From Ianthella basta (lineage: Eukaryota > Porifera > Demospongiae > Verongiida > Ianthellidae), in contig OZ025869.1 of the NCBI GenBank assembly GCA_964019415.1, positions 3,094,094 to 3,158,093 on the forward strand: 64,000 nt of DNA. Direction: 5' to 3'. A program made the translations under genes and the position numbers. A model generated the notes under the pieces. It was not told the origin of the DNA. It saw only the letters and a list, made by a program, of their open reading frames with translations, and ran no database searches. Numbering within the stretch: the stretch's first letter is position 1; each line of letters starts with the position of its first letter. Positions 1 to 10,878 of the stretch are shown one piece after another.

Positions 1-834
1 GTATGACCTGTGGCTTGGAGCACATGCTGAGTGTGTTTTGTGCAAGCTATTTAGGCAAGGTTTTATCTGGTACACTGTGCATTGTGCCTGTGAAGGGATA
101 TATGTCCTTGAATATAAATGTGTATTATTATATCATGTACAGTACATAGCTATGTGCACATAGTCATCCTCCCCTTGTAGTTACAAATGATGGGTAATCT
201 GACATAGCAGGTATAGTGACCCCCACACAGTCCATGTTACAGCAATGGGCACCCTCAAGCTCCCCTTGTAGCAGATGGGTAGCCTAACACATGCATATGC
301 ACATATTTATTATAGCAGGCACAGTGTTGCTACCATTGATGAACAAAGCATATATTATACCAGTAGATGTATATAGAACGTATACAATGTGTACTGGAAC
401 AAAGCAGTATTCCTTGGCAACTAGATTTTGAATCATATCCAAACACACACCCAATTATATCAAACCCAACAACAGTATAATCACGCTCCAATGCAGCTAT
501 GTCAGATATAGTCTAGCACAGTAGGTATGGTGTTATCACAATGGGATAGCTTGCAAACTTGATACACTTGCAATCCCTTCAACACAATGTACAGTGATGT
601 GAATGCACTGGCAGCAACTTTTAGTGAGTGCACTCAGACGTAAGCAAGCAAATCTACTAAAGCATGGACTGCAGCAATCTGTCGTGTGTCAAGAATGCAT
701 GGTGATGGTCACTTCCTAGACTACTTTCACAAGCACATGCTGAATCTACTTAATCATTTACAGAACAATGTACAACATTTTATATACATAGTTACCTGGG
801 TACGTCAGAACACACAGAAATACATCTCATACTA
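1..834. other. Left edge, no supported gene
   Basis: AT-rich sequence with a CTCCCCTTGTAG-type block (around 170-275) that recurs near 13845, 14040, 21070 and 25230, so it belongs to a dispersed or tandem non-coding family. No coding evidence. Confidence 0.5.
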
Positions 835-1008
835 GTCTCGTGGGGCCAGACCCTCTTCCGGTACTTCGAATCTGGCACGATAAGGAGGCGTCGATCGATA
901 ATCGAAGTTGGGAGCCTCCACAACTTCCGCATAGGCTAACTCCCAGACCCTATTCTTCGGGCGGGCGGGTTACGCAAGACCGGAATAAGTGATCCGGCCC
1001 CGCGAGAC
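835..1008. mobile_element. MITE, TA-flanked, CpG-rich
   Basis: The two ends form an imperfect terminal inverted repeat: GTCTCGTGGGGCC on the left, and the reverse complement of the right end reads GTCTCGCGGGGCC. The element is flanked on both sides by TA, the target-site duplication of Tc1/mariner-type elements. Its interior has no open frame and is much richer in CpG and GC than the AT-rich surroundings. It is a short non-autonomous DNA transposon; the superfamily is inferred from TA only. Confidence 0.7.
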
Positions 1009-1030
1009 TAATCTCTTACTGGCATATGGT

Positions 1031-1199
1031 GGTACCTGTCTAAAATAACCGCCTGTGGGCCAGTTCTACTGACCTTTATAGAGAGGTGGCTGCTCTACTG
1101 AGATAGACTGCAATGTTTTAGTGCTATTTGGGGCCAGGGAGGCTGTCTTAGAGAGGTGGCTGCTTATAACAGAGTGACCATCTTAGACAGGTTTCACTG
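1031..1199 (-). mobile_element. MITE of the family also seen at 39.2 kb
   Basis: Read on the minus strand this begins CAGTGAAACCTGTCTAAG and matches, along its whole length, the copy at 39209-39384. Shared blocks include CAGCCACCTCTCTA and AGCACTAAAACATTGCAG. The outer end abuts TA. The CAGTG-AACC terminus is typical of pogo/Tigger-like and other Tc1/mariner MITEs. There is no coding capacity. Confidence 0.65.
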
Positions 1200-1384
1200 T
1201 ATAACGAAAGTGCATGTGTCGAAGCCAATATGCATAATGAAGGCTTGAGAGATGAAAGTGGCACACTGTATAATATTATGTGTATAAGGGCATCATCTAG
1301 GATACTGTAACAATACTACAAGCGTTGATAGAGAGAAGTGGTGGTACCTATGAGACCGAATGATCGCCACTGAAGGATGCAATA

Positions 1385-1950
1385 CCGTGGAACCCCTATA
1401 ATGCGGACACCTTTCAGAACAAGAGAAGTGTCCTGATTATAGGGGTGTCCGCATTTCAGAAATACGGCTTAAATGCCCATACTTCAAACAATCATTTAGT
1501 ATGCATGAAAAGTATCAAAATAAGACGAATTTGTAAAGGTAGAGGTGGTTCGCTCTAATACTCGACTCACGCATCATTTCTGAAGACGATTCTAATGGGT
1601 AGCTGCTCGCACTGAACTTTCCCATGTTAACGACACTTTCAAAACCCTTAGTATAGACGATTTGCGGCACTCGTCAACTTCTGTGCTGTTCCTATCACTT
1701 GTCAGAGGTAGCGGTGCAAATCAGGAAGCGGCCATTTTCTGGCAGCTGATCGAAATGTCCGGATTATTGGGAGGGAGAGTTGTATAGGGCGGTGCACAGA
1801 GCGCTGTCCGCAATACGGAATAACGGGGTGTCCGCATTTTAAGGGGAACTTTGTACAGGTAGAATAGGGCCAATCGTTGGGACTTTAGAAAATGTCCGCA
1901 TAATCGAGGTGTCCGCTTTTCAGGGGTGTCCGCAAGGCGGGGTTCCACTG
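1385..1950. mobile_element. Tigger/pogo-like non-autonomous element
   Basis: The left end reads CCGTGGAACCCC and the right end GGGGTTCCACTG, an inverted repeat bounded by TA on both sides. Just inside, ATAATGCGGACACC and GGTGTCCGCA are repeated several times in both orientations (also near 1440 and 1830). The 75-codon frame inside the element has no recognisable domain and is not taken as a gene. The terminus resembles the CAGTGGAACC ends of pogo/Tigger elements. Confidence 0.65.
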
Positions 1951-4121
1951 TATCTAAAACTTGTTCGAAATAAAAATAGACAAGAGCCTCAGAAAAGTTG
2001 CATCACCAATGGGAATGATATGAGTACCACAACATCCACATTAACAGATGAATAGTTTGCAACAACTTGCAAGACGCAACTCGCCCAGTTGGTCAAATAA
2101 TTAAGTTCTTCATAATTATAATGAATATAAGGAAAGTTGTATTTAAGCACTTGACTTTCTATCATTAAAACGGAGGTTAAATGCAATTTCTCATTTGGCA
2201 CATTCAAAACACTACTTGAGGTAATGGAATAGAAGTCATGTGACAAGCATGTGACCACAAGGTGCATTGCAATTTGTATCCACAAATAGTTCCTCCAAGT
2301 TGTGACAGAACAGATCCAATATTGTAAGGAAGCTGCAAGGAGAGGAGCTAGTGCGTGCAAGGAGGAGGGATGACACCAAAATGGCTGTCAGCACTGGAAA
2401 GTTGGTTCATGCTATGTTTGCTGGTATTGCTTACAGGATCATCAGCATGCATTGTTACATATCAGCTGTTCAGTACGCGAATGCTGACGTTTGTATGTAA
2501 TTTTTAATGTTGTACAGTGACACCTGTCTGGGATAGCCACCTGTGTGATAAGAGCAGAGATGGCACATTGCTACCTCCTCCCTGGTTTCGATTCACTATA
2601 ATTTCATTGCTAGACAACTCCACTATACTTGCATGCTTCACTTACTCCCACCCAAATACAAGGCCTCTTAAGTTCATTCATCATCATCGTCATTTCACCT
2701 GTTGTCACTCACACCTAGAATCAGCACCTTTATCCATACATTGTAGCCTGTATAAATGAGTCACCTACTATATGCTGTTTTTATAGCCACTGATGAAGAC
2801 AACAGAATACATGGCTTTTGTAATGTTCGGCAAATTAATTTCAGTGTTTTCCAGTGAAGTTTGGTAATAAAACAGAGATATCTCCACCTAGCCACAAAGG
2901 GTTATTTCCAAGAGCCGGTGACATACAAACGTAGCTAGAGATGTCAAAGTACCACTACGTGATTGGCACTGTGAATGCAGTACTGCACATTGTTCACATA
3001 TAGCTCGCACAACTTGTGCAAATATGCACATACACGAATTTACTACAGTATGTTCTATATACACACATGTACACACGCACATACTCCATGTGTATTGGTG
3101 TGCACCACACACCATGCACGATCCTCTTGTTAGAGATGGTAGACAAAAGAGGTAAAAAGAAGTGCATGAAAGGTACAGTGCTCAAGGACTTAGGGACTGT
3201 TGCAGAAGTCAAACAGGCACACACTTTCCTCCATACACACAGAGTATATAGAGGAGGGGAAAGAGCAGAGAAGGGAAGCTATAAGCATTACATTGTGTGG
3301 GTGAATGGGTACTAAGAGGAACTATTGTAAAAATTATATATTGGGCATGCAAGAACATACAGCACATCTATAATCTAGCAAGCACGTGTGGTCTGATTGA
3401 GATATCGGTGCTATAGGACTACTGACAACTATGATGCATTGCATGATGTCAGTGTGGAAAGTCAGGTGATGGAAGGGAATTATATAGAAGTGGTCTGTCA
3501 CTCGATAGGAAACCAGATACCAAGGACAAGTAGATTGTGAAGCGTCTGCAACAAAACCAGATCAAAGCAGGACTATTAACTTGTAGATACACTGTTATAT
3601 AAATGCAGTCATATTTACTTAATATTAACTAATAGTTTGAAGTATGTATAGTACTGTATTCTGCTTGATTAATGTGTGCATGTTCGCATACTGGTGTACA
3701 CATACAGACACATGTCTTCATGCACACATAGATATACGTATATAACTAAGCACATGCACACCCACACTCAATTACACACATGCACACACAATCAATCGTC
3801 CCCTTTCAACAACTCTTCAGTCGTGATGACTGTAGCCTCCCTAGCCTGTTTCTATTGAAACCACAAGTGTTTAACTTGTGGTGGATGTGTACAGAAGCAG
3901 CCAGTCATCCACAATCAACTATCATTACGCTGCAAAGATGAGCCACAATCTGTCTGTGACTCTTCTATCTTTGTTGGAAGACTGGGGGAGGCGATCACTG
4001 GTTGCCCACTCAATAGGGCTTCGTGTCCCCCTACCAACTGAGACACCAATACTGGTGTAGTTGGTGGCCTGGGTTTGGCATAATATCCAGTGATTGCCAT
4101 TCAATCAGGAAACAAACAGAC

Positions 4122-4155
4122 GCACACACACAAGCACACGCACACGCACACGCAC

Positions 4156-4240
<85 letters not shown>
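4122..4240. repeat. (CA)n microsatellite, interrupted
   Basis: A CA dinucleotide tract interrupted by AAGC, ACGC and AAAC variants. It is the counterpart in copy A of the pure 286-bp tract at 16702-16987. The long His-Thr and Cys-Val frames that cross it are products of the repeat and not genes. Confidence 0.95.
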
Positions 4241-4647
4241 CACACAGATTTTTTCAAATGTCACCAATCATTATTATAATCACACCCAGTACAGAAGACT
4301 GGTCAAGCATGCATACAGCAATCAGTAGAGTAAGAAACTAATGAAGGTGACATACAGGAGCTGATCTACATACTGCGTGCCCTAAAGTCCTCTCTCAAAG
4401 GGCAGCTGTGCTACAGTACAAGGATGAATGGAAGAAAGAGAACATCTGGCATTTGTTGAGGTACAGCAGCCTGCAGCGAGGTGTGGAGGGCACTCACTGC
4501 GATGGTCAGTAGAAGAAGTGACAACAGGTCAAGAGCACATGATAGGCACTGTGAATGCAGCACTGCACAGTGATCGCATACAGCTCACAATCATGCATAC
4601 ATTCACATACACAAAATTTACAGTATATGCATATGCACATGCACACA

Positions 4648-5888
4648 CAGGGCCGTAGCACCCAGTCCAGCCGGTCCGGCCATGGCCAGACCGGTTTTTG
4701 CTGCTGGAACAAAATTCTAAATATTGAAGAATCTGATATGCATTTTAAACACACTTTCAAATTGGAAGGGGGGTACTGGCCTAAGGTTAAACAACGTTCT
4801 ACATGCAAAGTGGTCTTGTTACAGTGTTGCAGGACTTAGTTTGAACAAGGAATAGCCAGATACTTAGTCCTCTAACCAACCTTAACGGCGGCAGCCATTT
4901 TACGGATGTCGCATGACGTTTTTTGACGTTTTCAGATGCTTAAAATGATGCGTTAATCGATCGCCGTGCAAAATCAGACAGCACAGTAACGCTTCAGCCA
5001 TGTACAGCGGATTTATGTAACCTTGCAACAGTTCCCACACCATGGACAGTTGTTACCTAGGATACGGACTGGTACTGTAGTCACCTATTATATATCACCC
5101 TGTTCGTATCCTAGGTAAGGACTACCCAGGTATGGGAACTGTTGCAAGGTTGCATAAATCCGCTGTACATGGATGTAGGCATGTAGCATGGTGGTATATA
5201 TTTGTACATGGGAACATGTACGTAGCTTGAATGGACATATGCATGCAATAGGATATGTAGTCTCCTGTGGCAACCCTAGCTATTGCACACTCACATGTAC
5301 ACTTGCACTATAATACGCAGGCGGAGAAACAAGGTATGGTAGCAAGACCGCAAGCATGGCAAAATGTAGGCAGATGTAGGGATGGTGAAAACGTATTCAA
5401 AATCAGTGCATGTTAATGACCTGGGTTTTGCATGGACCAGCCCTCCTTGTTGCATGGACCGGCTAGGCTGGCCCCCGTCTTTGCATGCACCGGCCCTCCT
5501 CCTGTTTTTGGAGGAAACATTTTTACACACCCTTTGCATTGATGAGGTCTTCTAGTCAAGGGAAGGAGAGATTTGTGCTGCCTAGCATCGGAGAGACAGC
5601 CAAAAAAACCACTAGATTTAAAATTTTAATGCGCTATCTTCTTATTTCAATGCACTGTATTACCTGTTACATGGCACTTGATCGCCTTACCTGATGTAAG
5701 TGCCTGTTGGTCTATGTTATATTTTTTCGTACTCATTGGAGTGTTGATGGGCCTAGAATTGCTCCAAAAGTACTCACAGAACATTTAAATTTCAAACTTT
5801 TCCTGGGGGGCATGCCCGCTGCCCCCCTAGTTTGTGTCACGTCATCTATGGCCTGACCGTTTTTTATCCCGGTACTACGGGTGCCCTG
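4648..5888. mobile_element. hAT-like non-autonomous element (copy A)
   Basis: The ends carry an inverted repeat beginning CAGGGCCGTAGCACC. The right end here is slightly altered (GGTACTACGGGTGCCCTG), but in copy B it is GGTGCTACGGCCCTG, an almost perfect mirror. CAGGG termini suggest hAT, but an 8-bp target duplication is not clear. There is no intact transposase. The same insertion at the same place in both duplicated blocks shows that it preceded the duplication. Confidence 0.6.
4998..5172. mobile_element. Foldback element nested in hAT-like element
   Basis: An inverted repeat of about 65-70 bp per arm: CCATGTACAGCGGATTTATG on the left returns as its complement, ending GCTGTACATGG on the right, around a short centre near TATATATCACCC. 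The TTGCAACAGTTCCC and CCTAGGATACG blocks are also mirrored. The equivalent in copy B is 17739-17913. Confidence 0.75.
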
Positions 5889-6344
5889 ACACAGAAGAGG
5901 GAGGGAGGGAAGTTATGAACAAATGTGTAGAGGAACTGTTGTGGGTCATGCAAGAACATACAGCATATCTAATTTGGTACATGTTTAGATGGTCTTGTTT
6001 AGATGTGGCATTGGAACTAGTGGCAACAGTGTTGTTACATTGCAAGATGTCATTTCAGAAAGTGAGATGATGGATGGATTATGAAAATGGTCTGTCACAG
6101 ATAAACCAGGTATCCAGGATAAGTAGACTGTTAATATTATCTGCAAAAAGCAAGATCAAAGCACTCCACACAGGGTTAGTTAATCATGAGGCACTAATAG
6201 TCATACCAGGAAGACTTTGCCTTGATGCATACTCGCTCCTTAATGTGGCACGGTTGCATATGGTGGCAAGATGGACAGTCGCCTACTTCTCATGCATGCC
6301 ACATAACTCACAGAAGTTATTTCACTTCCCTGATCACTACTAAT

Positions 6345-7165
6345 AACAATGTAATGTATAGTATATATGCCTAGGTATTGATAGAAAGTGTGCTATGGCT
6401 GTACACCTAGACAACATGAATGAATGCACATGAATGCATGCCCCAAATGCCTGGTGGTAACAAAAATTAATAACATTCTTAGCTCATAACATTCTGTTAG
6501 CCACCACGTGCACCACAGGACAAACTCTCCACAGGGACGCACAATGCCTAATATATATATATAATAAAGTGTCTATAGCAGCACACACTCCCTACTCAGA
6601 GCCACTCACACCTGTGCACCTGCATGGCCATACCAGAGTAGCCTCTCTTACTGTACATCCCATGCACTGAATACATCTAGGCATGTAATACTTCATGAAT
6701 TTTCCCACAACGCTCATTGCCTGAAAGCAGCAGGTCTCCTAGTAGCTTTGAAATGGTGAAGCGATGAATGCATGCATGTGCAAGCATTCAGTGTGATGAG
6801 AGCATTGCATGGAATTGTGTATATAATTTACAGTGTTAATGGGAAGTGCAGTTAGCTTCAGTATATAGTTACACTTCAATGTGTAGTGTTGGAGGTTTAC
6901 TAATTGCCAGGGCGGTGGAATACAAGAGAATTGTGGTAGGGCTAAGCGAGTCTATAATTATATGCCTCATAATCTGCTCACCAGCACACTAGTGGCTGAT
7001 TGAAGCCATGCAGTCTACAGCTGGTCATTCCTCACTCAATACAGATGTAGGTAGATGTGAAAACATAATGTGAGAACAGTCTAGTCAAGTCATTACACTG
7101 GGTCGACGTACAGGTTACCTCCCCTAATGTTCAAAGACCAAAGAATTTTACATTGACCGTGAGGA
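6345..7165. other. Non-coding stretch repeated at 20390-21060
   Basis: The left part, up to about 7030, matches 20390-21060. Parts also recur near 12400-13900 (GATGAATGCATGCA and GTGCAGTTAGCTTC blocks). I see no gene, RNA or transposon terminus here. Confidence 0.7.
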
Positions 7166-7566
7166 CTGGCTATTGACTGCCAGTCACAAGTGGGACCATG
7201 CAACAGTCTGGATACAGTAGGCAAAAGATTCTGGTGAATTGAGAGACTGGAAAGAAGTATAATACAACTTTCCTCGGCCTTTGAATGATGGAGCTGGTAG
7301 GTTCAAATTGAGAGGCTTATCAGTTCATCACACACAGTGAAATGACATCACATCTATCTTTCTACAAATCTCCTATACAGTATAATTGTGGAGGACATGG
7401 TTTGCATAGGTCAGGGAATAAATTATACTACTTGGCTTCACCTCGCCGTATTCCCTTCCCTTTCCAATATATATCCTCTTCCTTGCTACTGTATAAGAGA
7501 TACATACACTATTATGTATACTATAATTAATATGTATATTATGTATACTGGTAGGGGATGTATTGG

Positions 7567-7872
7567 TCACATATATTCCACTTGGATGGTTTGAGGACAA
7601 CTGACAACCCTATTCGTTGAGATGTCACCCAATCTGGTATTATTCAGTATGTCACTTGTCAGCTGTTCCCTTAACTCCTGGTATGCAGTGTGCAATATCT
7701 CTGATGTCCCTGGAGGTCCTGCAGGTCCTGGAACACCGGGTGTGCCGTCCTTCTCGTCTTTGCCATCCCTGCCTGGGAGTCCTGGAATGCTGTGGCAGAG
7801 GTTCCCTGCATAAGCAGCAGCTAGCTGAAGTAAGAGAAGGCTCACAGCTACAGTGAGATGGAAAGAATTCAT
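7567..7872 (-). pseudogene. Truncated short-collagen/FReD-like gene
   Basis: This encodes a signal peptide (residues 1-22) and a short Gly-X-Y run, then stops after about 95 recognisable residues. The whole C-terminal module is missing. The closest relative is the gene at 27975-29054. Aligning the two places the deletion between the equivalent of 27712 and 28768, so the last residues (after CPQT) read into former 3' flank. The collagen run also carries a glycine-to-glutamate change (GRDGKDEKDGTPG), which breaks the Gly-X-Y rule and fits loss of constraint. The TATA-type promoter at 7921-7930 is still present, so a short secreted peptide could in principle be made. A functional short form cannot be excluded from sequence alone. 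Confidence 0.8.
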
Positions 7873-7920
7873 TGCGGGTCACCTGCTGATAAGTGGACGT
7901 AACATTTCCACTGTCATCCA

Positions 7921-7930
7921 TTTATAAAGA
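7921..7930 (-). promoter_or_regulatory. TATA box of truncated collagen gene
   Basis: On the minus strand the sequence is TCTTTATAAA, 49 bp upstream of the ATG. It lies in the same relative place as in the intact paralogs and is followed by the shared GGATGACAGTG block. Confidence 0.6.
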
Positions 7931-9178
7931 GTGAAGTATATAATATTATATATTATAATAGTCCTGCATTACCTGCATGTGTATTCCAATTGCTACATAA
8001 ATTTAATACAATGTGCTAGGCACATGAACATAGTACATATTACACCATATTTTACTATGCTAAGAAGTGTACATTACTCAATTATGCAGTAAAGTCACAA
8101 TAAGCCTCAGGAGAGGGCCATACTACACTGTCTATAGCTACAAATGTTGTGCTGAAAGAATCGGAAGTAACTTTTCCTTTTAACTACATCACCATGTGAA
8201 GGGAATGAATAACACACTATTAAGGGCAAAGGAAATGATGACAATGCACTAATTGAGTTGTATTGTTACAAAGCTGGTGAATAGGACCTAATTGACAACT
8301 GAATAGAACTGCTACTAACTTACTTACTAATGTGAAAACAGGTACCGTGTTGAGATGTACACACACAATGCCAGAATACGGAAGTGCGGTATTCGTAAAT
8401 GAATTACAAACTGTGCTGACTGTCAGGACAGCATTGCAGGTATTGCTAGAAAGTGCTCATGTCATTTACATGCACTCAATGTCATTGATGTAAGTGCATG
8501 TGGCTTGCAATGTGATTGCTGTGTTGAATATATATATATAGTGGAAGATGAACTAGCTCCTCCACAATTGTGCACTAGTAAAAAAGCTCTCTGTCTCAAC
8601 TGTGCCATTCTATGCTCTTACTGTCAAAGGTACAGTGGACAATGTATTATTTCATGTGATGGAAATACTTATAAAATAATTTTATGAAGGAAACCATTAT
8701 TGACTATGAAGGAATTGCTCAGGCTCACAAGTAGAGTGAAGTAGAGCTATGCACAAAATTATTAATCATGCACAGTCACATGTAGCCGTGGTAACCCAGG
8801 AATATATAGCTCACTTTAGTGTGTTACAACAAAACATACAGTGCTCCAATATAATACACAATAGAACATGTCACACAAACACTGTTAGTATGACATGTTC
8901 ACTATTGTTGATATGTCACAAAATGTCATATTGTGTCATTAGTATACACAGTAACAGCTACTAAACAAGCAGTTGAGCAGATCTGTTTATGTGTCCATGA
9001 TAGCTGCATGTGACTGTATGAAGTTGTCAATGAAACAAAATTGTGGTCAAGGCAATAGGAATAGAGAATTTCCTACTGGTGTGTATTAGTGACATTTGGT
9101 GACCCTCCCTTTGGCCCACCTCGGCAGAATTTATTTTCGCTTTACAACCCTCATAAGCGAGCGTACTTCAATGATCAC

Positions 9179-9350
9179 TACTAATAACAGTACAGACTGC
9201 ATTTGAGCAATAGAATGACAGTGCTAACTAAATAAAGTCTACATTACTTGCTGCTCTTGGCTACACAAACAGTTCGAACTACTGGCACTAAATGAAGATG
9301 CACTACTTGGGGCCTAATGAAGCCTAAATCTATTCAGCAGTTCACTCAGT
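9179..9350 (-). promoter_or_regulatory. Conserved 3' flank of collagen paralogs
   Basis: Roughly 170 bp directly downstream of the stop codon is nearly the same after all six intact minus-strand genes (also 19085-19254, 27800-27974, 34410-34578, 37575-37730 and 40955-41120). Shared blocks on the plus strand include GCTGCTCTTGGCTACACAAA and ACTACTTGGGGCCTAATGAA. It probably contains the 3' UTR and mRNA 3'-end signals. I see no canonical AATAAA on the minus strand inside it. Confidence 0.6.
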
Positions 9351-10391
9351 TCAGTACACGTATAGTTCAAACAGCTCTACTGACAAATCTTCATTTATGG
9401 CATCTTCATTTCTGCACACGCGCAATTCAATATCAGCAGTAGATGGTGGTTCAATAGCTCTGTTAAACCATGGCAGGTTTGGAGGATCACAGCAGGTGTT
9501 GCCAGTAGGACACCCTTCACCGTCCCAGAGTGGGTCTTCAGTGTACCAGTGGTCTTCAACTACACCTACATTGCCTGACTCGCAGTAGTAATGGTCCTGC
9601 ACAAAAGATGGTGGCTGCGACCCGCTGAATGCAGCACATGGGCAATTTGCTTCGGTAAATGAACCAGACTCAGAGTGTCCATTAGCATATGTCCACAAGT
9701 GGCGGCGAGGTGTGTCATAAGTGATGGACAGGCCATCAACATAGGGGCCATCAATGTCCAAGCTACCAAAAGCGTCGCCACTTCGGTACTGGTATCCAAT
9801 AGCTCTGCCACAGACCTGGGTGTAGTTGATGCCAAATGTAGAGTAGTTCACTGATGAACATCCTGCTCCTCCAGAGTGTGAGCATGATCGAGGAGAGGTA
9901 GTAGTGTTCAATGGAGCAGGACAGGTCCCGTCTGGGCTTGTCATATCGATTCGTGCCACTCTTGTCCAGCCTCCTGTAATGTTGCTGCAGCGTGTCGTGT
10001 TCATTTCACAATACATCATCTCTAGAGGTGAGCTGTCTCTCCAGTAGTATCCAGAAGGGCTGTCTGGGTTGCACTCATAGATTTCTTTGCAAGACGAGGC
10101 TGTCCTGAGGGTGGGTGGGCAAGTAGATTCTATATTTGTTGAGATGCCACCTAATCTGGGATCACTCAGTATGTCAATTGTCAGCCGCTCCCTTAACTCT
10201 TGGTATGCAGTATACGTTATCTCTGATGTCCCTGGAGGTCCTGCAGGCCCTGGAACACCAGGTGTGCCATCCTTCCCATCTCTGCCGTCTCTGCCCGGGA
10301 CTCCCGGAAATGCTTGGCAGCCATCTCCTGCAGCAGCAGCTAGCTGAAGCAGGAGAATGCTCAAAGCCACAGTGAGAGGGGAGAGGTTCAT
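9351..10391 (-). CDS. Secreted short collagen with FReD-like C-terminal domain (1)
   Basis: A 346-residue protein in one open exon. Residues 1-21 are a signal peptide (hydrophobic core, then LAAAA). Residues 30-55 are eight uninterrupted Gly-X-Y triplets (GVPGRDGRDGKDGTPGVPG). A charged linker with TAYQELRERL follows. From residue 100 a cysteine-rich module starts SCKEIYEC, with SPSGYYW, a YC pair and GGWTR at 140-144, which resembles the first part of fibrinogen-related domains. The rest (DGLSITYDTPRRHLWTYA, then WDGEGC and CCDPPNLPWFN) is a module I recall from uncharacterised collagen-like proteins of sponges and cnidarians. Several N-glycosylation sequons are visible. The role is inferred: an extracellular, probably trimeric matrix or lectin-like protein. 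The ATG matches the aligned start of every paralog. Closest relative: 19255-20301. Confidence 0.85.
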   Translation of the reverse strand: MNLSPLTVALSILLLQLAAAAGDGCQAFPGVPGRDGRDGKDGTPGVPGPAGPPGTSEITYTAYQELRERLTIDILSDPRLGGISTNIESTCPPTLRTASSCKEIYECNPDSPSGYYWRDSSPLEMMYCEMNTTRCSNITGGWTRVARIDMTSPDGTCPAPLNTTTSPRSCSHSGGAGCSSVNYSTFGINYTQVCGRAIGYQYRSGDAFGSLDIDGPYVDGLSITYDTPRRHLWTYANGHSESGSFTEANCPCAAFSGSQPPSFVQDHYYCESGNVGVVEDHWYTEDPLWDGEGCPTGNTCCDPPNLPWFNRAIEPPSTADIELRVCRNEDAINEDLSVELFELYVY

Positions 10392-10436
10392 TGCTGGTCA
10401 CTTGCTGGTAAGTGAATACAGCTCTACTGCTGTCAT

Positions 10437-10445
10437 CTTTATATA
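10437..10445 (-). promoter_or_regulatory. TATA box, collagen gene 1
   Basis: The minus strand reads TATATAAAG 46 bp upstream of the ATG, followed by ATGACAGCAGTAGAGCT, a block repeated upstream of the paralogs. A start site about 30 bp downstream would give a very short leader of 10-20 nt. Confidence 0.65.
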
Positions 10446-10878
10446 GGAATGGGTGATGAATATGCACTGTATTATCTCCATGCAGTACCGCATGCATTCC
10501 ACTTGCTCAGGATTAATACGTGATAGATGCTAGGCTCTTGAGTATAAATGTAATAAAATTATATTGGGCAGTATGTTTATGTACTTATGTCACAAGCTAG
10601 CTTGCACGTAGCGTTAAGTTTACGGGTGACGCGGACTGAAGTGAAGCTTCACTGCCGCTATAATCGCGCGGTTAAAGCCGTATACTTCTGGTTTTCCTGA
10701 AGGTGAGTGCAGCATGCAGGCTAGGCTGTTAGTGAGACGGACTGGGGCAAAATCGTTCAATAGAGAGAAAGCCCAAGGCCAAGTTGATAGCGAGATTGAC
10801 ACAGGGGATCGAAAACGTCAAAAATAACACTGCCAAAAACGGCCGGTCGGGGGACCGGCCGCGTTCGGGAGGGACTGT

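Larger units (their letters stand above)
2266..7030. repeat. Segmental duplication, copy A
   Basis: From TGCAATTTGTATCCACAAAT onward this block is nearly collinear with 14717-21060 (copy B). Both contain the same hAT-like element and nested foldback, and both contain a (CA)n tract at the equivalent place (interrupted here, pure and much longer in copy B). Near 6336 copy A skips the roughly 1.3 kb that holds a collagen gene in copy B. Copy B has an extra ~125-bp piece near 14752-14877. No protein-coding gene is supported inside copy A. Confidence 0.85.
7166..8610. repeat. Second segmental duplication, copy A
   Basis: This block is collinear with 27288-29770, starting at the shared ACTGGCTATTGACTGCCAG. 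The main difference is a deletion of about 1.05 kb here that removes most of the collagen gene present in the other copy. Confidence 0.8.

Noticed and set aside
2785..2810. CTGATGAAGACAACAG as a hammerhead core (also at 15379)
   Set aside because: No GAAA segment or stems follow, so the fold cannot form.
7302..7316. GGTTCAAATT as a tRNA B box
   Set aside because: No A box or cloverleaf could be drawn around it; the duplicate at 27420 is no better. No tRNA or rRNA gene was found in the window.
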